Source: JAFDZV01 sp966128725
Lineage (GTDB): Bacteria > Bacteroidota > Ignavibacteria > OLB7
Assembly (NCBI GenBank): GCA_966128725.1
Contig: CBHYLN010000025.1
Location: forward strand, 1 to 46,288
Length of the DNA: 46,288 bases
Direction: 5' to 3'
The notes beneath the pieces are model-generated. The model was not told the DNA's origin. It saw nothing but the letters and a program-made list of their open reading frames with translations, and did no database searches. Of the stretch, positions 1-8,575 are shown in pieces; position 1 is the stretch's first letter; each line of letters begins with the position of its first letter. Made by a program: the position numbers and the translations under genes.

Positions 1-36
1 GGAGAATATCGTCTGGTGGAGTATAACGATCTGTGA
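1..36 (+). CDS. Possible 3' end of an upstream gene (partial)
   Basis: The first 36 bases read in frame 1 as GEYRLVEYNDL followed by TGA, so the window may open on the last 11 codons of a gene lying to the left. A 7-base-pair dyad (45-51 with 56-62) comes 8 bases after the stop. Eleven codons are too few for identification, and an open stretch this short could be chance. Confidence 0.3.
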   Translation, partial: GEYRLVEYNDL

Positions 37-41
37 GCAAG

Positions 42-73
42 TTGGAGCGGCCTATGCCGCTCGGCTATATTGC
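42..73 (+). promoter_or_regulatory. Putative promoter of the kgd-type gene with internal dyad
   Basis: A TTG at 42-44 is followed after 21 bases by TATATTGC at 66-73, a partial match to the Bacteroidota -7 element TAnnTTTG. Between the boxes lies the perfect dyad GAGCGGC-ctat-GCCGCTC (45-62), which could be an operator or the end of the upstream transcript. Assignment rests on spacing and position only. Confidence 0.35.
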
Positions 74-186
74 GTGTTGGCCGTTGCAACTCGAAATGGT
101 AATGGTGCGGCGCTTGATCGGACGCCGCAATCTCTCCAGCGAGGTCGTTTCGATGTTCCTCCGATCCATGCTATTGCCTTCCTCTC

Positions 187-3100
187 ATGAGCAGCAGTTT
201 TGGACCGAACTCCGCCTACATCAACGAGCTCTACTACGAGTTCTTGAAGAATCCTGGCGCGTTCGACGCCACATGGCGCGATTTCTTTGCCTCGTACGAC
301 CCCAGCCATCCCGATGACGTGCCGGAGCAGTACGAGAAATCCTCGGGTGCAGGCCCGGCTCCGGTTGCCGCCAACGGCAACGCAGGCCCCGCCATCGCGG
401 CCGATGATTTCCCTTCGCGGTTCCCGAAGCCAAACGGGAACGGCACGCCGGCGCCCGCTGTGGCAGTTGCGGCAAGCCCGGCAGCGCCCGCTGCGCCAGC
501 CGCCACACCCACTGCGACCCCGGCGCCAGCCGCCAAGGTCCCAACTCCCGTTCCCGATGGCGCCCGCCAGCTTACCGGCGTTGGCGCACGCATCGTGCAG
601 AACATGGAGGCCAGCCTTCAGGTGCCAACCGCGACGTCGTTTCGCGAGCTGCCCGTAAAGCTGCTGGAGGAAAACCGCACGCTGATCAACGGCTATCTGA
701 AGGCCAGCGATCAGGGCAAGCTGAGCTTCACGCACATCGTCGGCTGGGCGATCGTTAAGTCGCTGGTGAAATACCCCGCGCTGAACAACAGCTTCCAGAG
801 CATCGACGGCAAGCCGTATCTGGTGGTCAGGCCGGATGTGAATCTCGGGTTGGCGATCGACATGGAGCGGCCGGACGGCAGCCGTTCGCTGGTGGTGCCA
901 AGCATCAAGCGCGCCAACCAGATGAACTTCCTGGAGTTCTTCCGCGCCTACGATCTGCTGGTGCGCAAGGCCCGGCGCAACGAGCTGAGCCCTGATGACT
1001 TCATGGGCACTACCGTGACGCTCACCAACCCCGGGACCATCGGGACGGTGGCCTCGGTGCCGCGCCTGATGGCCGGGCAGGGAACGATCATCGCAACCGG
1101 CGGCATCAATTACCCCGCCGCGTATCAGGCGATGGATGCCGAAACGCTGAGCGAGCTTGGTATCAGCAAGGTGATGGAGATGACCTCCACGTACGACCAC
1201 CGCATTATTCAGGGTGCGGAATCCGGTCTGTTCCTGGCGCATCTCCAGGACCTGCTGCTGGGCGGTGAGGGTTTCTACGACGAGATCTTCCACGACCTGA
1301 AAATCCCGTACCTGCCGCTTTCGTGGGCGCGTGATCGTAACCCGGGCATCTTCGGCAACAACCGTTCGGAGGTGATCGAGAAGCAGTTGAGCGTACTGAA
1401 TCTGATCTCCAGCTTCCGCCAACGTGGCCACGTGCAGGCGCATCTGAATCCGCTGGGCGAGACGATCGATTTCCAACCGGATCTGGACCCCGCCACCTAT
1501 GGCCTGACGATCTGGGATTTCGACCGTACGTTCCTTACCGGAGGGCTCGCAGGCAAGCAGAGCGCCAATCTCCGCACCATCCTTTCAGTACTTCGCGACA
1601 CCTACACGCAGCGCATCGGCGTGGAGATTGCCCACATCCAGGATCTGGAGCAGCGCCAATGGCTGCAGGAGACCATGGAGACCCGGCGCAATACGGCCGA
1701 GCACAGCCCGGACCAGAAGAAGCGCATCCTGCGAAAGCTGAGCGAGGCCGAAGGGTTCGAGAAGTTCCTGCAAACCAAGTACACGGGCCATAAGCGTTTC
1801 TCGATGGAGGGCGCCGAAACCACGATCCCCATGCTCGACGAGCTTGTGGAGCGTTCGGCCGCGCAGGGCGTGAAGGAGATCGTGATCGGCATGGCCCACC
1901 GCGGACGCCTGAACGTGCTGGCGACGGTGATCGGCAAAAGTCCCGGTAAGATTTTCTCCGAGTTCGAGGACAACCGCGATCCCGAGTCGGTGCATGGTTC
2001 CGGCGACGTGAAGTACCATCTTGGCGAGCGTGGGACGATCCTTACCGAAAGTGGTAATCGTATCACCATTCGCCTGTCGCCGAACCCCAGCCATCTGGAG
2101 GCCGTCAACCCCGTGGTTGAAGGCATGGTGCGCGCCTTGCAGGACCGCGCCGGCCAGTTCGGCTACGATCAGGTAATTCCCGTGCTGCTGCACGGTGATG
2201 CCGCGTTCGCCGGGCAGGGCGTGGTGGCCGAAACGTTGAACATGAGCCAGTTGGATGGCTATCGCACCGGCGGTACCATTCATCTGGTGATCAACAACCA
2301 GATCGGCTTCACCGCGTCGCCGCGCGACACTCGCTCCACGAGGTACGCCACCGATATCGCCAAGATGATCGGCGCCCCGATTTTCCATGTGAACGGTGAT
2401 GACCCTGAAGCCGCCGTGTACGTGATGTCGCTGGCGTACGAGTACCGCCAGCGCTACAAGCGCGATGTGGTGATCGACCTGATCTGTTATCGCCGTTACG
2501 GGCACAACGAGACGGATGAGCCCAGCTATACGCAGCCGTTGCTGTACAGCAAGATCAAGGCGCATCCGTCGTCGCGCGTGGTGTATACCGAGCGCCTGCT
2601 GCGCAACGGTACGCTGACGCAGGCGGAGGTGGATGCGGTTGAGGAGGAGTTCAAGTCCCGGTTGGAGGATCTTCTGGCTGCCACGAAGGCGGCGCCGAAG
2701 GCCGTGCAGGCCGCCGATCCCCTTCAGGAGGACGTGCTGAATCCTTCCACAACATGGAGCAATCCGCAGACGGGTGTGCCGGAGTTCATGCTGCATCACA
2801 TCATCAAGGTGCTTTCCACGGTGCCCGAGGATGTGAACGTACACCCGAAACTGGTGGCCCAGTTGGAGCGCAGACCCAAGCAGGCCGAGGAAGGCAAGAT
2901 CGACTGGGCCTTCGCCGAGGCCCTGGCCTACGGGTCGTTGTTGTTGGAGGGATTCCCGGTGCGGCTTACCGGACAGGACTCGCAACGCGGCACGTTCTCT
3001 CAGCGCCACTCCGTGCTGCACGACCAGAAGACCGATGTTCGTTATATCCCCCTGAACCATCTGGCCGATACACAGGCCTCGTTCATGGTATACGATTCGT

Positions 3101-3927
3101 CGCTTTCGGAATACGCCGTGCTCGGGTTCGAATACGGGTATTCCGTTGCCGATCCCGATGCGTTGGTGTTGTGGGAAGCACAGTTCGGTGACTTCGTCAA
3201 CGGCGCGCAGATCGTTATCGACCAGTTCATCTCCTCGAGCGAGGATAAGTGGGGGCAGACCTCCAGCGTTACGATGCTGCTGCCGCACGGCTTCGAGGGG
3301 CAGGGCCCGGAACACTCGTCGGCACGCATCGAGCGCTTCCTTACGCTCTGTGCCGAGGACAACATGCGCCTGGCGTTCCCGACCACCGCGGCACAGTACT
3401 TCCATCTGCTTCGCCGCCAGGCCAAGCAGGATGTCCGCAAGCCGTTGGTGGTGCTTACCCCGAAGAGTCTTCTGCGCGACCCGATGGCGTCCTCGTCGCT
3501 GGATGAGCTGATCAACGGCGAGTTCCAGCGTGTGATTCCGGAGATCGATCCCATCGATCCGGCACAGGTGCGCCGCGTGCTTCTGGCCAGCGGCAAGGTG
3601 TTCTACGATCTGATCAAGGCCCGCCGCGCTGCCAACCAGTCCGACGTGGCAATTGTTCGCGTCGAGAAGTTGTATCCGTTCCCGGCCGAGGAAGTCCGCG
3701 CGCAGTTGGAGCGGTACGCCAACGCAACCGATGTGGTGTGGGTGCAGGAGGAGCCGAAGAACATGGGCATGTGGCCCACGTTCTCGCATTGGATCGGAGC
3801 CCAGTTGATAGGCATGCAGAAGCTGCGGTTCCTTGGGCGGCCTGCCTCCGGCAGCCCGGCCGCCGGCAGCAACAAGCGCCATCAACGCGAGCAGGAGGAG
3901 ATCGTCCGCCGCGCGCTGGGGCAGTAA
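187..3927 (+). CDS. kgd: Multifunctional 2-oxoglutarate decarboxylase/dehydrogenase (fused E2-E1o, Kgd/SucA type)
   Basis: This 1246-residue protein joins an acyltransferase (E2) core to a thiamine-diphosphate E1o enzyme and acts on 2-oxoglutarate in the TCA cycle. Domain order is as follows: a short E1o N-terminal segment (about 1-40), an Ala/Pro-rich linker (about 55-122), an E2 catalytic domain (about 125-360) with the family motif TYDHRIIQGAES (His338), and the E1 thiamine-diphosphate domain with GDAAFAGQG (670-678) and the NN pair at 703-704. The transketolase-like pyrimidine domain and E1o C-terminal domain follow. No lipoyl domain is visible. This is the architecture of mycobacterial Kgd, not the separate SucA and SucB of most bacteria. 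The start matches the E1o N terminus (MSSSFGPNSAYINELY). No Shine-Dalgarno is seen. A strong hairpin lies 38 bases after the stop. Confidence 0.95.
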   Translation: MSSSFGPNSAYINELYYEFLKNPGAFDATWRDFFASYDPSHPDDVPEQYEKSSGAGPAPVAANGNAGPAIAADDFPSRFPKPNGNGTPAPAVAVAASPAAPAAPAATPTATPAPAAKVPTPVPDGARQLTGVGARIVQNMEASLQVPTATSFRELPVKLLEENRTLINGYLKASDQGKLSFTHIVGWAIVKSLVKYPALNNSFQSIDGKPYLVVRPDVNLGLAIDMERPDGSRSLVVPSIKRANQMNFLEFFRAYDLLVRKARRNELSPDDFMGTTVTLTNPGTIGTVASVPRLMAGQGTIIATGGINYPAAYQAMDAETLSELGISKVMEMTSTYDHRIIQGAESGLFLAHLQDLLLGGEGFYDEIFHDLKIPYLPLSWARDRNPGIFGNNRSEVIEKQLSVLNLISSFRQRGHVQAHLNPLGETIDFQPDLDPATYGLTIWDFDRTFLTGGLAGKQSANLRTILSVLRDTYTQRIGVEIAHIQDLEQRQWLQETMETRRNTAEHSPDQKKRILRKLSEAEGFEKFLQTKYTGHKRFSMEGAETTIPMLDELVERSAAQGVKEIVIGMAHRGRLNVLATVIGKSPGKIFSEFEDNRDPESVHGSGDVKYHLGERGTILTESGNRITIRLSPNPSHLEAVNPVVEGMVRALQDRAGQFGYDQVIPVLLHGDAAFAGQGVVAETLNMSQLDGYRTGGTIHLVINNQIGFTASPRDTRSTRYATDIAKMIGAPIFHVNGDDPEAAVYVMSLAYEYRQRYKRDVVIDLICYRRYGHNETDEPSYTQPLLYSKIKAHPSSRVVYTERLLRNGTLTQAEVDAVEEEFKSRLEDLLAATKAAPKAVQAADPLQEDVLNPSTTWSNPQTGVPEFMLHHIIKVLSTVPEDVNVHPKLVAQLERRPKQAEEGKIDWAFAEALAYGSLLLEGFPVRLTGQDSQRGTFSQRHSVLHDQKTDVRYIPLNHLADTQASFMVYDSSLSEYAVLGFEYGYSVADPDALVLWEAQFGDFVNGAQIVIDQFISSSEDKWGQTSSVTMLLPHGFEGQGPEHSSARIERFLTLCAEDNMRLAFPTTAAQYFHLLRRQAKQDVRKPLVVLTPKSLLRDPMASSSLDELINGEFQRVIPEIDPIDPAQVRRVLLASGKVFYDLIKARRAANQSDVAIVRVEKLYPFPAEEVRAQLERYANATDVVWVQEEPKNMGMWPTFSHWIGAQLIGMQKLRFLGRPASGSPAAGSNKRHQREQEEIVRRALGQ

Positions 3928-3965
3928 CGCAGGGCAGCGCCCGATGCGCGCATCCAAGAATCAAG

Positions 3966-3996
3966 GCCCCGGTTGGAACATCCAGCCGGGGCTTTT
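3966..3996 (+). terminator. Rho-independent terminator after the kgd-type gene
   Basis: An 11-base-pair GC-rich stem (3966-3976 with 3982-3992, one G-T pair) with a 5-base loop is followed by TTTT at 3993-3996. It sits 38 bases after the stop codon. Confidence 0.85.
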
Positions 3997-4071
3997 GCTT
4001 GCATGTGCCGCACACCCCCTCAACACGCACAGGCCACACAATCCGTCTTCGTTTCGTTGAGCGGCCTCACG

Positions 4072-4079
4072 TATCTTTG
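4072..4079 (+). promoter_or_regulatory. Bacteroidota-type -7 element upstream of uvrB
   Basis: TATCTTTG matches TAnnTTTG exactly and lies 40 bases before the uvrB ATG, after the previous terminator. No clear -33 TTTG is found at 17-23 bases; the closest is a TTTC at 4052. Confidence 0.5.
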
Positions 4080-4119
4080 GGGTCGCACATTGCTCACGCA
4101 CACTAGCGGACCATTCCCC

Positions 4120-6138
4120 ATGGACTTTCAGATACACTCCGATTTTGAACCCACCGGCGACCAGCCGGAAGCCATCCGTCAGCTTGTGGAAGGGGTGCGC
4201 CGCGGTGACCGATTCCAGACGCTGCTTGGCGTTACCGGTTCGGGCAAGACGTTCACGATCTCGCAGATGATCAAGCAGTTGGGGCGTCCCACGCTGGTGA
4301 TTTCGCACAACAAGACCCTGGCGGCGCAGTTGTACGGCGAGTTCAAGAACTTTTTCCCGACCAACGCGGTGGAGTTCTTCATCAGTTATTACGACTACTA
4401 CCAGCCCGAGGCCTACATCCCCAGCACGGACACCTTCATCGAGAAGGATTTCAACATCAACGACGAGATCGACCGTCTGCGCCTTAAGGCCACCAGCGCG
4501 TTGCTGGACGACCGGCGCGATGTGATCATCGTGGCGTCGGTATCGTGTATCTACGGCATCGGGTCGCGTGATGCCTACGGCGGCCAGCTTGTGCGCCTGA
4601 AGAAAGGCGACCGTACCGAACGCAACCAGTTGCTGTATCGCCTGGCGGACATCCACTATTCCCGCAACGATGTGGACTTCTTCCGCGGCAACTTCCGTGT
4701 GCGCGGCGATGTGGTGGAGGTGATCCCCGCCTACGAGGACGACGAAGGCATCCGCATCGAGCTGTTCGGCGATGAGGTGGAGCGCATCTCGCGATTCGAC
4801 CGCCTTACCGGCCGCACGCTCGCCGATCTGGAGTCGATTGTGATCTATCCGGCAAAACACTTCGTGACCACCAAGCCGGAGCTGTCGCGTTCGATCAGCG
4901 AAATCCGCGACGAGCTGTACGCGCGGTTGAAGGACCTGCGCGAGGCCGGCAAGTTGCTGGAGGCCCAGCGCCTGGAGCAGCGGACGTTGTTCGATCTGGA
5001 GATGATGAAGGAGCTGGGGTACTGTTCGGGCATCGAGAATTATTCGCGGATTCTGGCGGGGCGCATGCCCGGTGAGGCGCCCGCGACGCTGATCGACTAT
5101 TTCCCTGATGACTTCCTGGTGGTGGTCGACGAAAGCCACGTAACCCTGCCGCAGGTGCGCGGGATGTTCAACGGCGATCGTGCACGCAAGATGACGCTGG
5201 TTGAACATGGATTCCGGCTGCCGTCGGCGTTGGACAATCGTCCGCTGAAGTTCGACGAGTTCATGAATCGTATCGGCCAGGCGATTTTTGTTTCGGCGAC
5301 GCCGGGCGACATCGAGATGGAGCTGTGCAACGGCGTGTTCGTGGAGCAGATCATCAGGCCCACGGGCTTGCTGGATCCACGCATCGAGGTGCGGCCGGTG
5401 AAGAATCAGATCGACGACCTGATTGCCGAAATCCGTGAGCGTGTGGCGAAGGAGGAGAAGGAGAGAGTGTTGGTCACCACGCTTACGAAGCGCATGGCCG
5501 AGGACCTGACCGACTACCTCACCGAGATCGGCATCCGTACGCGGTATATCCACTCGGAGATCGACGCGCTTGAGCGTGTGGAGATCCTGCGCGATCTGCG
5601 CCTTGGCGCGTACGATGTGCTGATTGGCGTGAACCTGCTGCGCGAGGGGCTGGATCTTCCGGAGGTGTCGCTTGTGGCGATCCTGGACGCCGACAAGGAA
5701 GGGTTCCTGCGCAGCGAACGTTCGTTGATGCAGACTTCCGGCCGTACCGCGCGCAATGAAAACGGACTGGTGCTGATGTATGCCGACCGCGTTACCGATT
5801 CCATGCGCGCGGTGATCGAGGAAAGCACCAGGCGGCGCGCGATCCAGACGCAGTACAATACCGAGCACGGCATCACGCCCCGTACGGTGCGGAAGTCGCG
5901 CGAGTCGATCATTGGCTCAACCGCCATCGCCGACGTAAAGGCGCATCGCGACCAGAAGCGCAAGGACGCCGAGCACAAGGCCATCCCCGCCGAGGAGCCG
6001 GTGCTGAAGCACATGTCGCCGGAGCAGAAGCGCGACTTGATCGAACATCTCCGCGACGAAATGAAGCGTGCCGCGAAGGAACTGGAATACGAGCGGGCCG
6101 CCGAGCTTCGCGACGAGATCGGTCGGTTGGAAGGATAG
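4120..6138 (+). CDS. uvrB: Excinuclease ABC subunit B (UvrB)
   Basis: UvrB is the DNA-damage verification helicase of nucleotide excision repair. It is loaded by UvrA and recruits UvrC for incision. The 672-residue product has the N terminus DFEPTGDQPEAIRQL, the Walker A motif GVTGSGKT (about 37-44), the damage-probing beta-hairpin region YYDYYQPEAYIP, the Walker B variant VVDESH, and helicase motifs V and VI (REGLDLPEVSL, QTSGRTARN). The C-terminal UVR motif for UvrC contact (EYERAAELRDEI) is present, so the gene is complete. The reading frame stays open upstream to 3973, but ATG 4120 gives the conserved N terminus and follows the -7 element. A 14-base-pair hairpin lies just downstream. Confidence 0.98.
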   Translation: MDFQIHSDFEPTGDQPEAIRQLVEGVRRGDRFQTLLGVTGSGKTFTISQMIKQLGRPTLVISHNKTLAAQLYGEFKNFFPTNAVEFFISYYDYYQPEAYIPSTDTFIEKDFNINDEIDRLRLKATSALLDDRRDVIIVASVSCIYGIGSRDAYGGQLVRLKKGDRTERNQLLYRLADIHYSRNDVDFFRGNFRVRGDVVEVIPAYEDDEGIRIELFGDEVERISRFDRLTGRTLADLESIVIYPAKHFVTTKPELSRSISEIRDELYARLKDLREAGKLLEAQRLEQRTLFDLEMMKELGYCSGIENYSRILAGRMPGEAPATLIDYFPDDFLVVVDESHVTLPQVRGMFNGDRARKMTLVEHGFRLPSALDNRPLKFDEFMNRIGQAIFVSATPGDIEMELCNGVFVEQIIRPTGLLDPRIEVRPVKNQIDDLIAEIRERVAKEEKERVLVTTLTKRMAEDLTDYLTEIGIRTRYIHSEIDALERVEILRDLRLGAYDVLIGVNLLREGLDLPEVSLVAILDADKEGFLRSERSLMQTSGRTARNENGLVLMYADRVTDSMRAVIEESTRRRAIQTQYNTEHGITPRTVRKSRESIIGSTAIADVKAHRDQKRKDAEHKAIPAEEPVLKHMSPEQKRDLIEHLRDEMKRAAKELEYERAAELRDEIGRLEG

Positions 6139-6177
6139 GTTGCCGGATTGCGCCAGGCATTGGCAACGGACAAATAA

Positions 6178-6214
6178 CAACGGCCGGTGCATGGGGTGAG
6201 TGCACCGGCCGTTG
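6178..6214. terminator. Bidirectional hairpin terminator between uvrB and the convergent lipoprotein gene
   Basis: A perfect 14-base-pair stem (6178-6191 with 6201-6214) with a 9-base loop sits between two convergent stop codons. The plus-strand flank reads GCCGTTTATT and the minus-strand flank ATTTGTCCG, so either strand could use it. Confidence 0.8.
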
Positions 6215-6273
6215 CCGTTTATTCGGTTCCGGCGCATGTGTGGGGGCCTGCGCCGGCGGTTTGCCGTCTGTTG

Positions 6274-8271
6274 TTATCGTGCGTCGTTCAGTGTCCAGCG
6301 TGGGAATCGATACCCCACGAGCGGCACCACCGGTGTGCCGGTGAGCAGAGACGTGGTGTAGGCGATCTCGGCCTGGGTTGGCACGCGGCCCGGAGCCGTG
6401 TTCTGGCAACCGGGATCGGCCAGCCCGGGCAGCTTGCCCTTGCTGTAGAATTCATCCCAGCAGTTCTTCAATCCCGCCGCGCCTTCGGTCGGCTGCGAAC
6501 TCCATCGGGCCGCGAACAGCAGCCACCACAGGCCGCCCTGATCGATGCCGTTGGTCTTCAACCATCCCGCGGATTGGAATGGCTTTACATCCAACCCATC
6601 GAATGCATATCCCTGCAGCATGATGCGCGACGAGTCGAACTGCGAGCGGCCGGCGCTTGTAAGGCCATCCAGCAGCTTGTCCTCCTTGTAGATCATCTGC
6701 TTGGTTGTGGAGATCCGGACCACGTTGTAATACCACTCCTCGGCCGTGCGTGTCGGGCGTGCGAGGAACTTTACCAGATACTGCGTCAGCGCGCCGGCGT
6801 AGTCGCCGTAGACGCTGACATTGAATGCGAAGTACGCTCGCGCGGCGAACGCCTCGCGCAGGGTGTCGGTTTTGTCGGTAAGGCACGCGCCGATAAACAC
6901 CAGGCTCTTGCCGAAGTTCGCATGACGGGTGCGCAGCCAGGTCCAGTAATGGGGCGTGACGGCAACGTAGTAGTGCAGATCGCGAATGCCCATCGTGCTG
7001 CCGATCATCACCATCCGCATGGTTTTCGGCTGGGCCGATGTTCCGCCGTTGAAGGTGATCATGTCGCTGTAGCCGGCATCCTTCACCTGTTCCACGTACT
7101 CGGCGAACTTCGTGCGCGGGTTGATTGTGGTATCGCCCAGATCCACGCCGGTGGTAAGTGTGCCGTCGCTGCTGCCATGCGTCGAGATAAGGATCATGCC
7201 CGGAGCGCGCAGGCGCCCTTCAAGGCCGGGAATGATCGACTCGGCGATGCTGATCGGCGTGGCGTCGTCGTTGTAGAGCTTCTTTACCGAGTAGCTGCGC
7301 TGGGTAAGGTCGCCGGCGAGCGCGTCGAACTTATCGGCGCCGCCAAATCCCTTGTGCCATGCAGGTGTGGCATGCCGCCCGTATTGGAGTCCGAAGAACT
7401 CGTAGTCGTACCATACCAGGCTTCCACGATCGTTGTTGAACGGCGCGATGAACAGCGCCGTCTTTTCGTCCGGGTCGTCGGGGCCGGAGTGCGGCGGTTC
7501 CGGATCGATATGCACGCGGGGGTCGCCGGCAAGCGGCGATGCGGTAAGCGGCACACCCGGCGAGATCGACCATCCGAACAACTGCACGCTGAGGCTTGGG
7601 CCTTCATCGTATGCCAGCGTAACCCCGTTGGCCAGGGGCGCAACGCTCTGGAGCGTTGGATCAAAAAATCCCGAGGTCGCTGTGCGTTTGCCGGCCGCCT
7701 TGTTCTGCTTCTGGATTGCGGCGATGGCGTTCCCGTAGGCCAGCACCCGATCGATAGCCTGGTTGGTCGGCAATTCCTCGGCCAACGTTGTTGCCTTGAA
7801 GATCCCCACAAGCGAAGCCTCCACGGGAAGGCGTGAGCGGCGCCAGGTGGAACTCCCCGGTTCGGTGGAGAACACGCGGAACGGCATCGTGACCGTTTCC
7901 TTCGACGTATCCACCGCGAACGTGGCGTTCACCTTGAAATCGTCGTCGGTGTACTTCATTGTCAGCGCGCCGTTGGCATACGAATAACTGCCCCGCCGGC
8001 CGATGGCATCCAGATCGCGCGCCACGTAGCAATGCGTGATGCCGCCCGGTTCAAAAATCAACGCCACATCCACACCCTGTGCCGGTCCTTTGCCATCGGA
8101 ATCCTTCACATGGAAATAGGTGATCGGCAACAATGCCGCTTCGCCGCCTGTGCCTGAAGTTGGGGGTGGTGTAACCGGCGACTCCGGGCAGCCGCCGAAC
8201 ATGATCGCCACGGCAAGCGTGGCCAACGTCATCAGAAATCGAAACCGTAGAATCGTGTGCATCATCCTCAT
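6274..8271 (-). CDS. Secreted lipoprotein with putative clan CD (caspase/gingipain-like) peptidase domain
   Basis: The product is 665 residues. It begins with a lipoprotein signal peptide: a hydrophobic stretch ending in MFGGC, with Cys28 as the likely lipidated residue. A Pro/Thr/Gly linker follows. I do not recognise a named family. Two segments resemble the catalytic blocks of clan CD cysteine peptidases: a hydrophobic strand ending in His-Gly (MILISTHGSSDG, His365) and, about 98 residues later, a hydrophobic strand ending in Ala-Cys (SLVFIGACLTD, Cys463). After the Cys comes LREAFAARAYFAFNVSV, as expected for the strand after the active site in CHAT and C25 proteins. An enzymatic role is inference. 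The ATG at 8271 lies 5 bases after AGAGGAG on the minus strand, an unusually good ribosome-binding site here. GTG 8277 and ATG 8265 are alternatives. Confidence 0.75.
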   Translation of the reverse strand: MRMMHTILRFRFLMTLATLAVAIMFGGCPESPVTPPPTSGTGGEAALLPITYFHVKDSDGKGPAQGVDVALIFEPGGITHCYVARDLDAIGRRGSYSYANGALTMKYTDDDFKVNATFAVDTSKETVTMPFRVFSTEPGSSTWRRSRLPVEASLVGIFKATTLAEELPTNQAIDRVLAYGNAIAAIQKQNKAAGKRTATSGFFDPTLQSVAPLANGVTLAYDEGPSLSVQLFGWSISPGVPLTASPLAGDPRVHIDPEPPHSGPDDPDEKTALFIAPFNNDRGSLVWYDYEFFGLQYGRHATPAWHKGFGGADKFDALAGDLTQRSYSVKKLYNDDATPISIAESIIPGLEGRLRAPGMILISTHGSSDGTLTTGVDLGDTTINPRTKFAEYVEQVKDAGYSDMITFNGGTSAQPKTMRMVMIGSTMGIRDLHYYVAVTPHYWTWLRTRHANFGKSLVFIGACLTDKTDTLREAFAARAYFAFNVSVYGDYAGALTQYLVKFLARPTRTAEEWYYNVVRISTTKQMIYKEDKLLDGLTSAGRSQFDSSRIMLQGYAFDGLDVKPFQSAGWLKTNGIDQGGLWWLLFAARWSSQPTEGAAGLKNCWDEFYSKGKLPGLADPGCQNTAPGRVPTQAEIAYTTSLLTGTPVVPLVGYRFPRWTLNDAR

Positions 8272-8575
8272 CCTCACTCCTCTGAATTTTTGTGCAACGA
8301 GATGCGCCTACGGCCCCATGCAGGCGATGTTGCCCGGGAATTCGTAACCGAGCGTACATCGCGATTTCGCGTGACCGGGTTTCGGGACGTGGTGGGTGGT
8401 GGTACGGCTGCTGTATCGAGAGAGCGGTTGGCGGAAACGTCAGCGGCGGGGAGCACCCGCCGCTGACAAACATCTTGGAACCGAAGCGCGTACCGCGCCA
8501 GCCGTCTGTGTGGAATACCTTCTATCCTGCGCCTGCGCAGCAACGGCCCGCCGGGCAGTGCTGCGCGCGGGCGCC
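8272..8575. other. Intergenic region between two minus-strand lipoprotein genes
   Basis: About 300 bases lie between the start of the 665-residue lipoprotein and the end of the next minus-strand gene. They hold one strong hairpin (8439-8467) and the AGAGGAG site just before the downstream gene. I see no convincing small gene, and the open frames look like random readings of GC-rich sequence. Confidence 0.5.
8439..8467 (-). terminator. Hairpin, probable terminator of the 445-residue lipoprotein gene
   Basis: A perfect 12-base-pair stem (8439-8450 with 8456-8467) has a 5-base loop. Read on the minus strand it lies 109 bases after the stop of the gene ending at 8576 and is followed by GTTTCC, a weak T stretch. 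Confidence 0.55.

Noticed and set aside
52..1476. Long open frame on the minus strand across the kgd-type gene
   Set aside because: It is the antisense shadow of a strongly conserved plus-strand gene; its product has low-complexity His/Arg/Gln composition and no family features.
1585..5868. Two long minus-strand frames across the kgd-type gene and uvrB
   Set aside because: Both are antisense to well-identified genes in high-GC DNA and cross a terminator; they show no recognisable domain.
6187..7836. 549-codon plus-strand frame opposite the caspase-like lipoprotein gene
   Set aside because: It starts inside the bidirectional terminator and is rich in Arg, Gln and His as expected for the reverse frame of a real gene; the minus-strand protein has a signal peptide and motif pattern.
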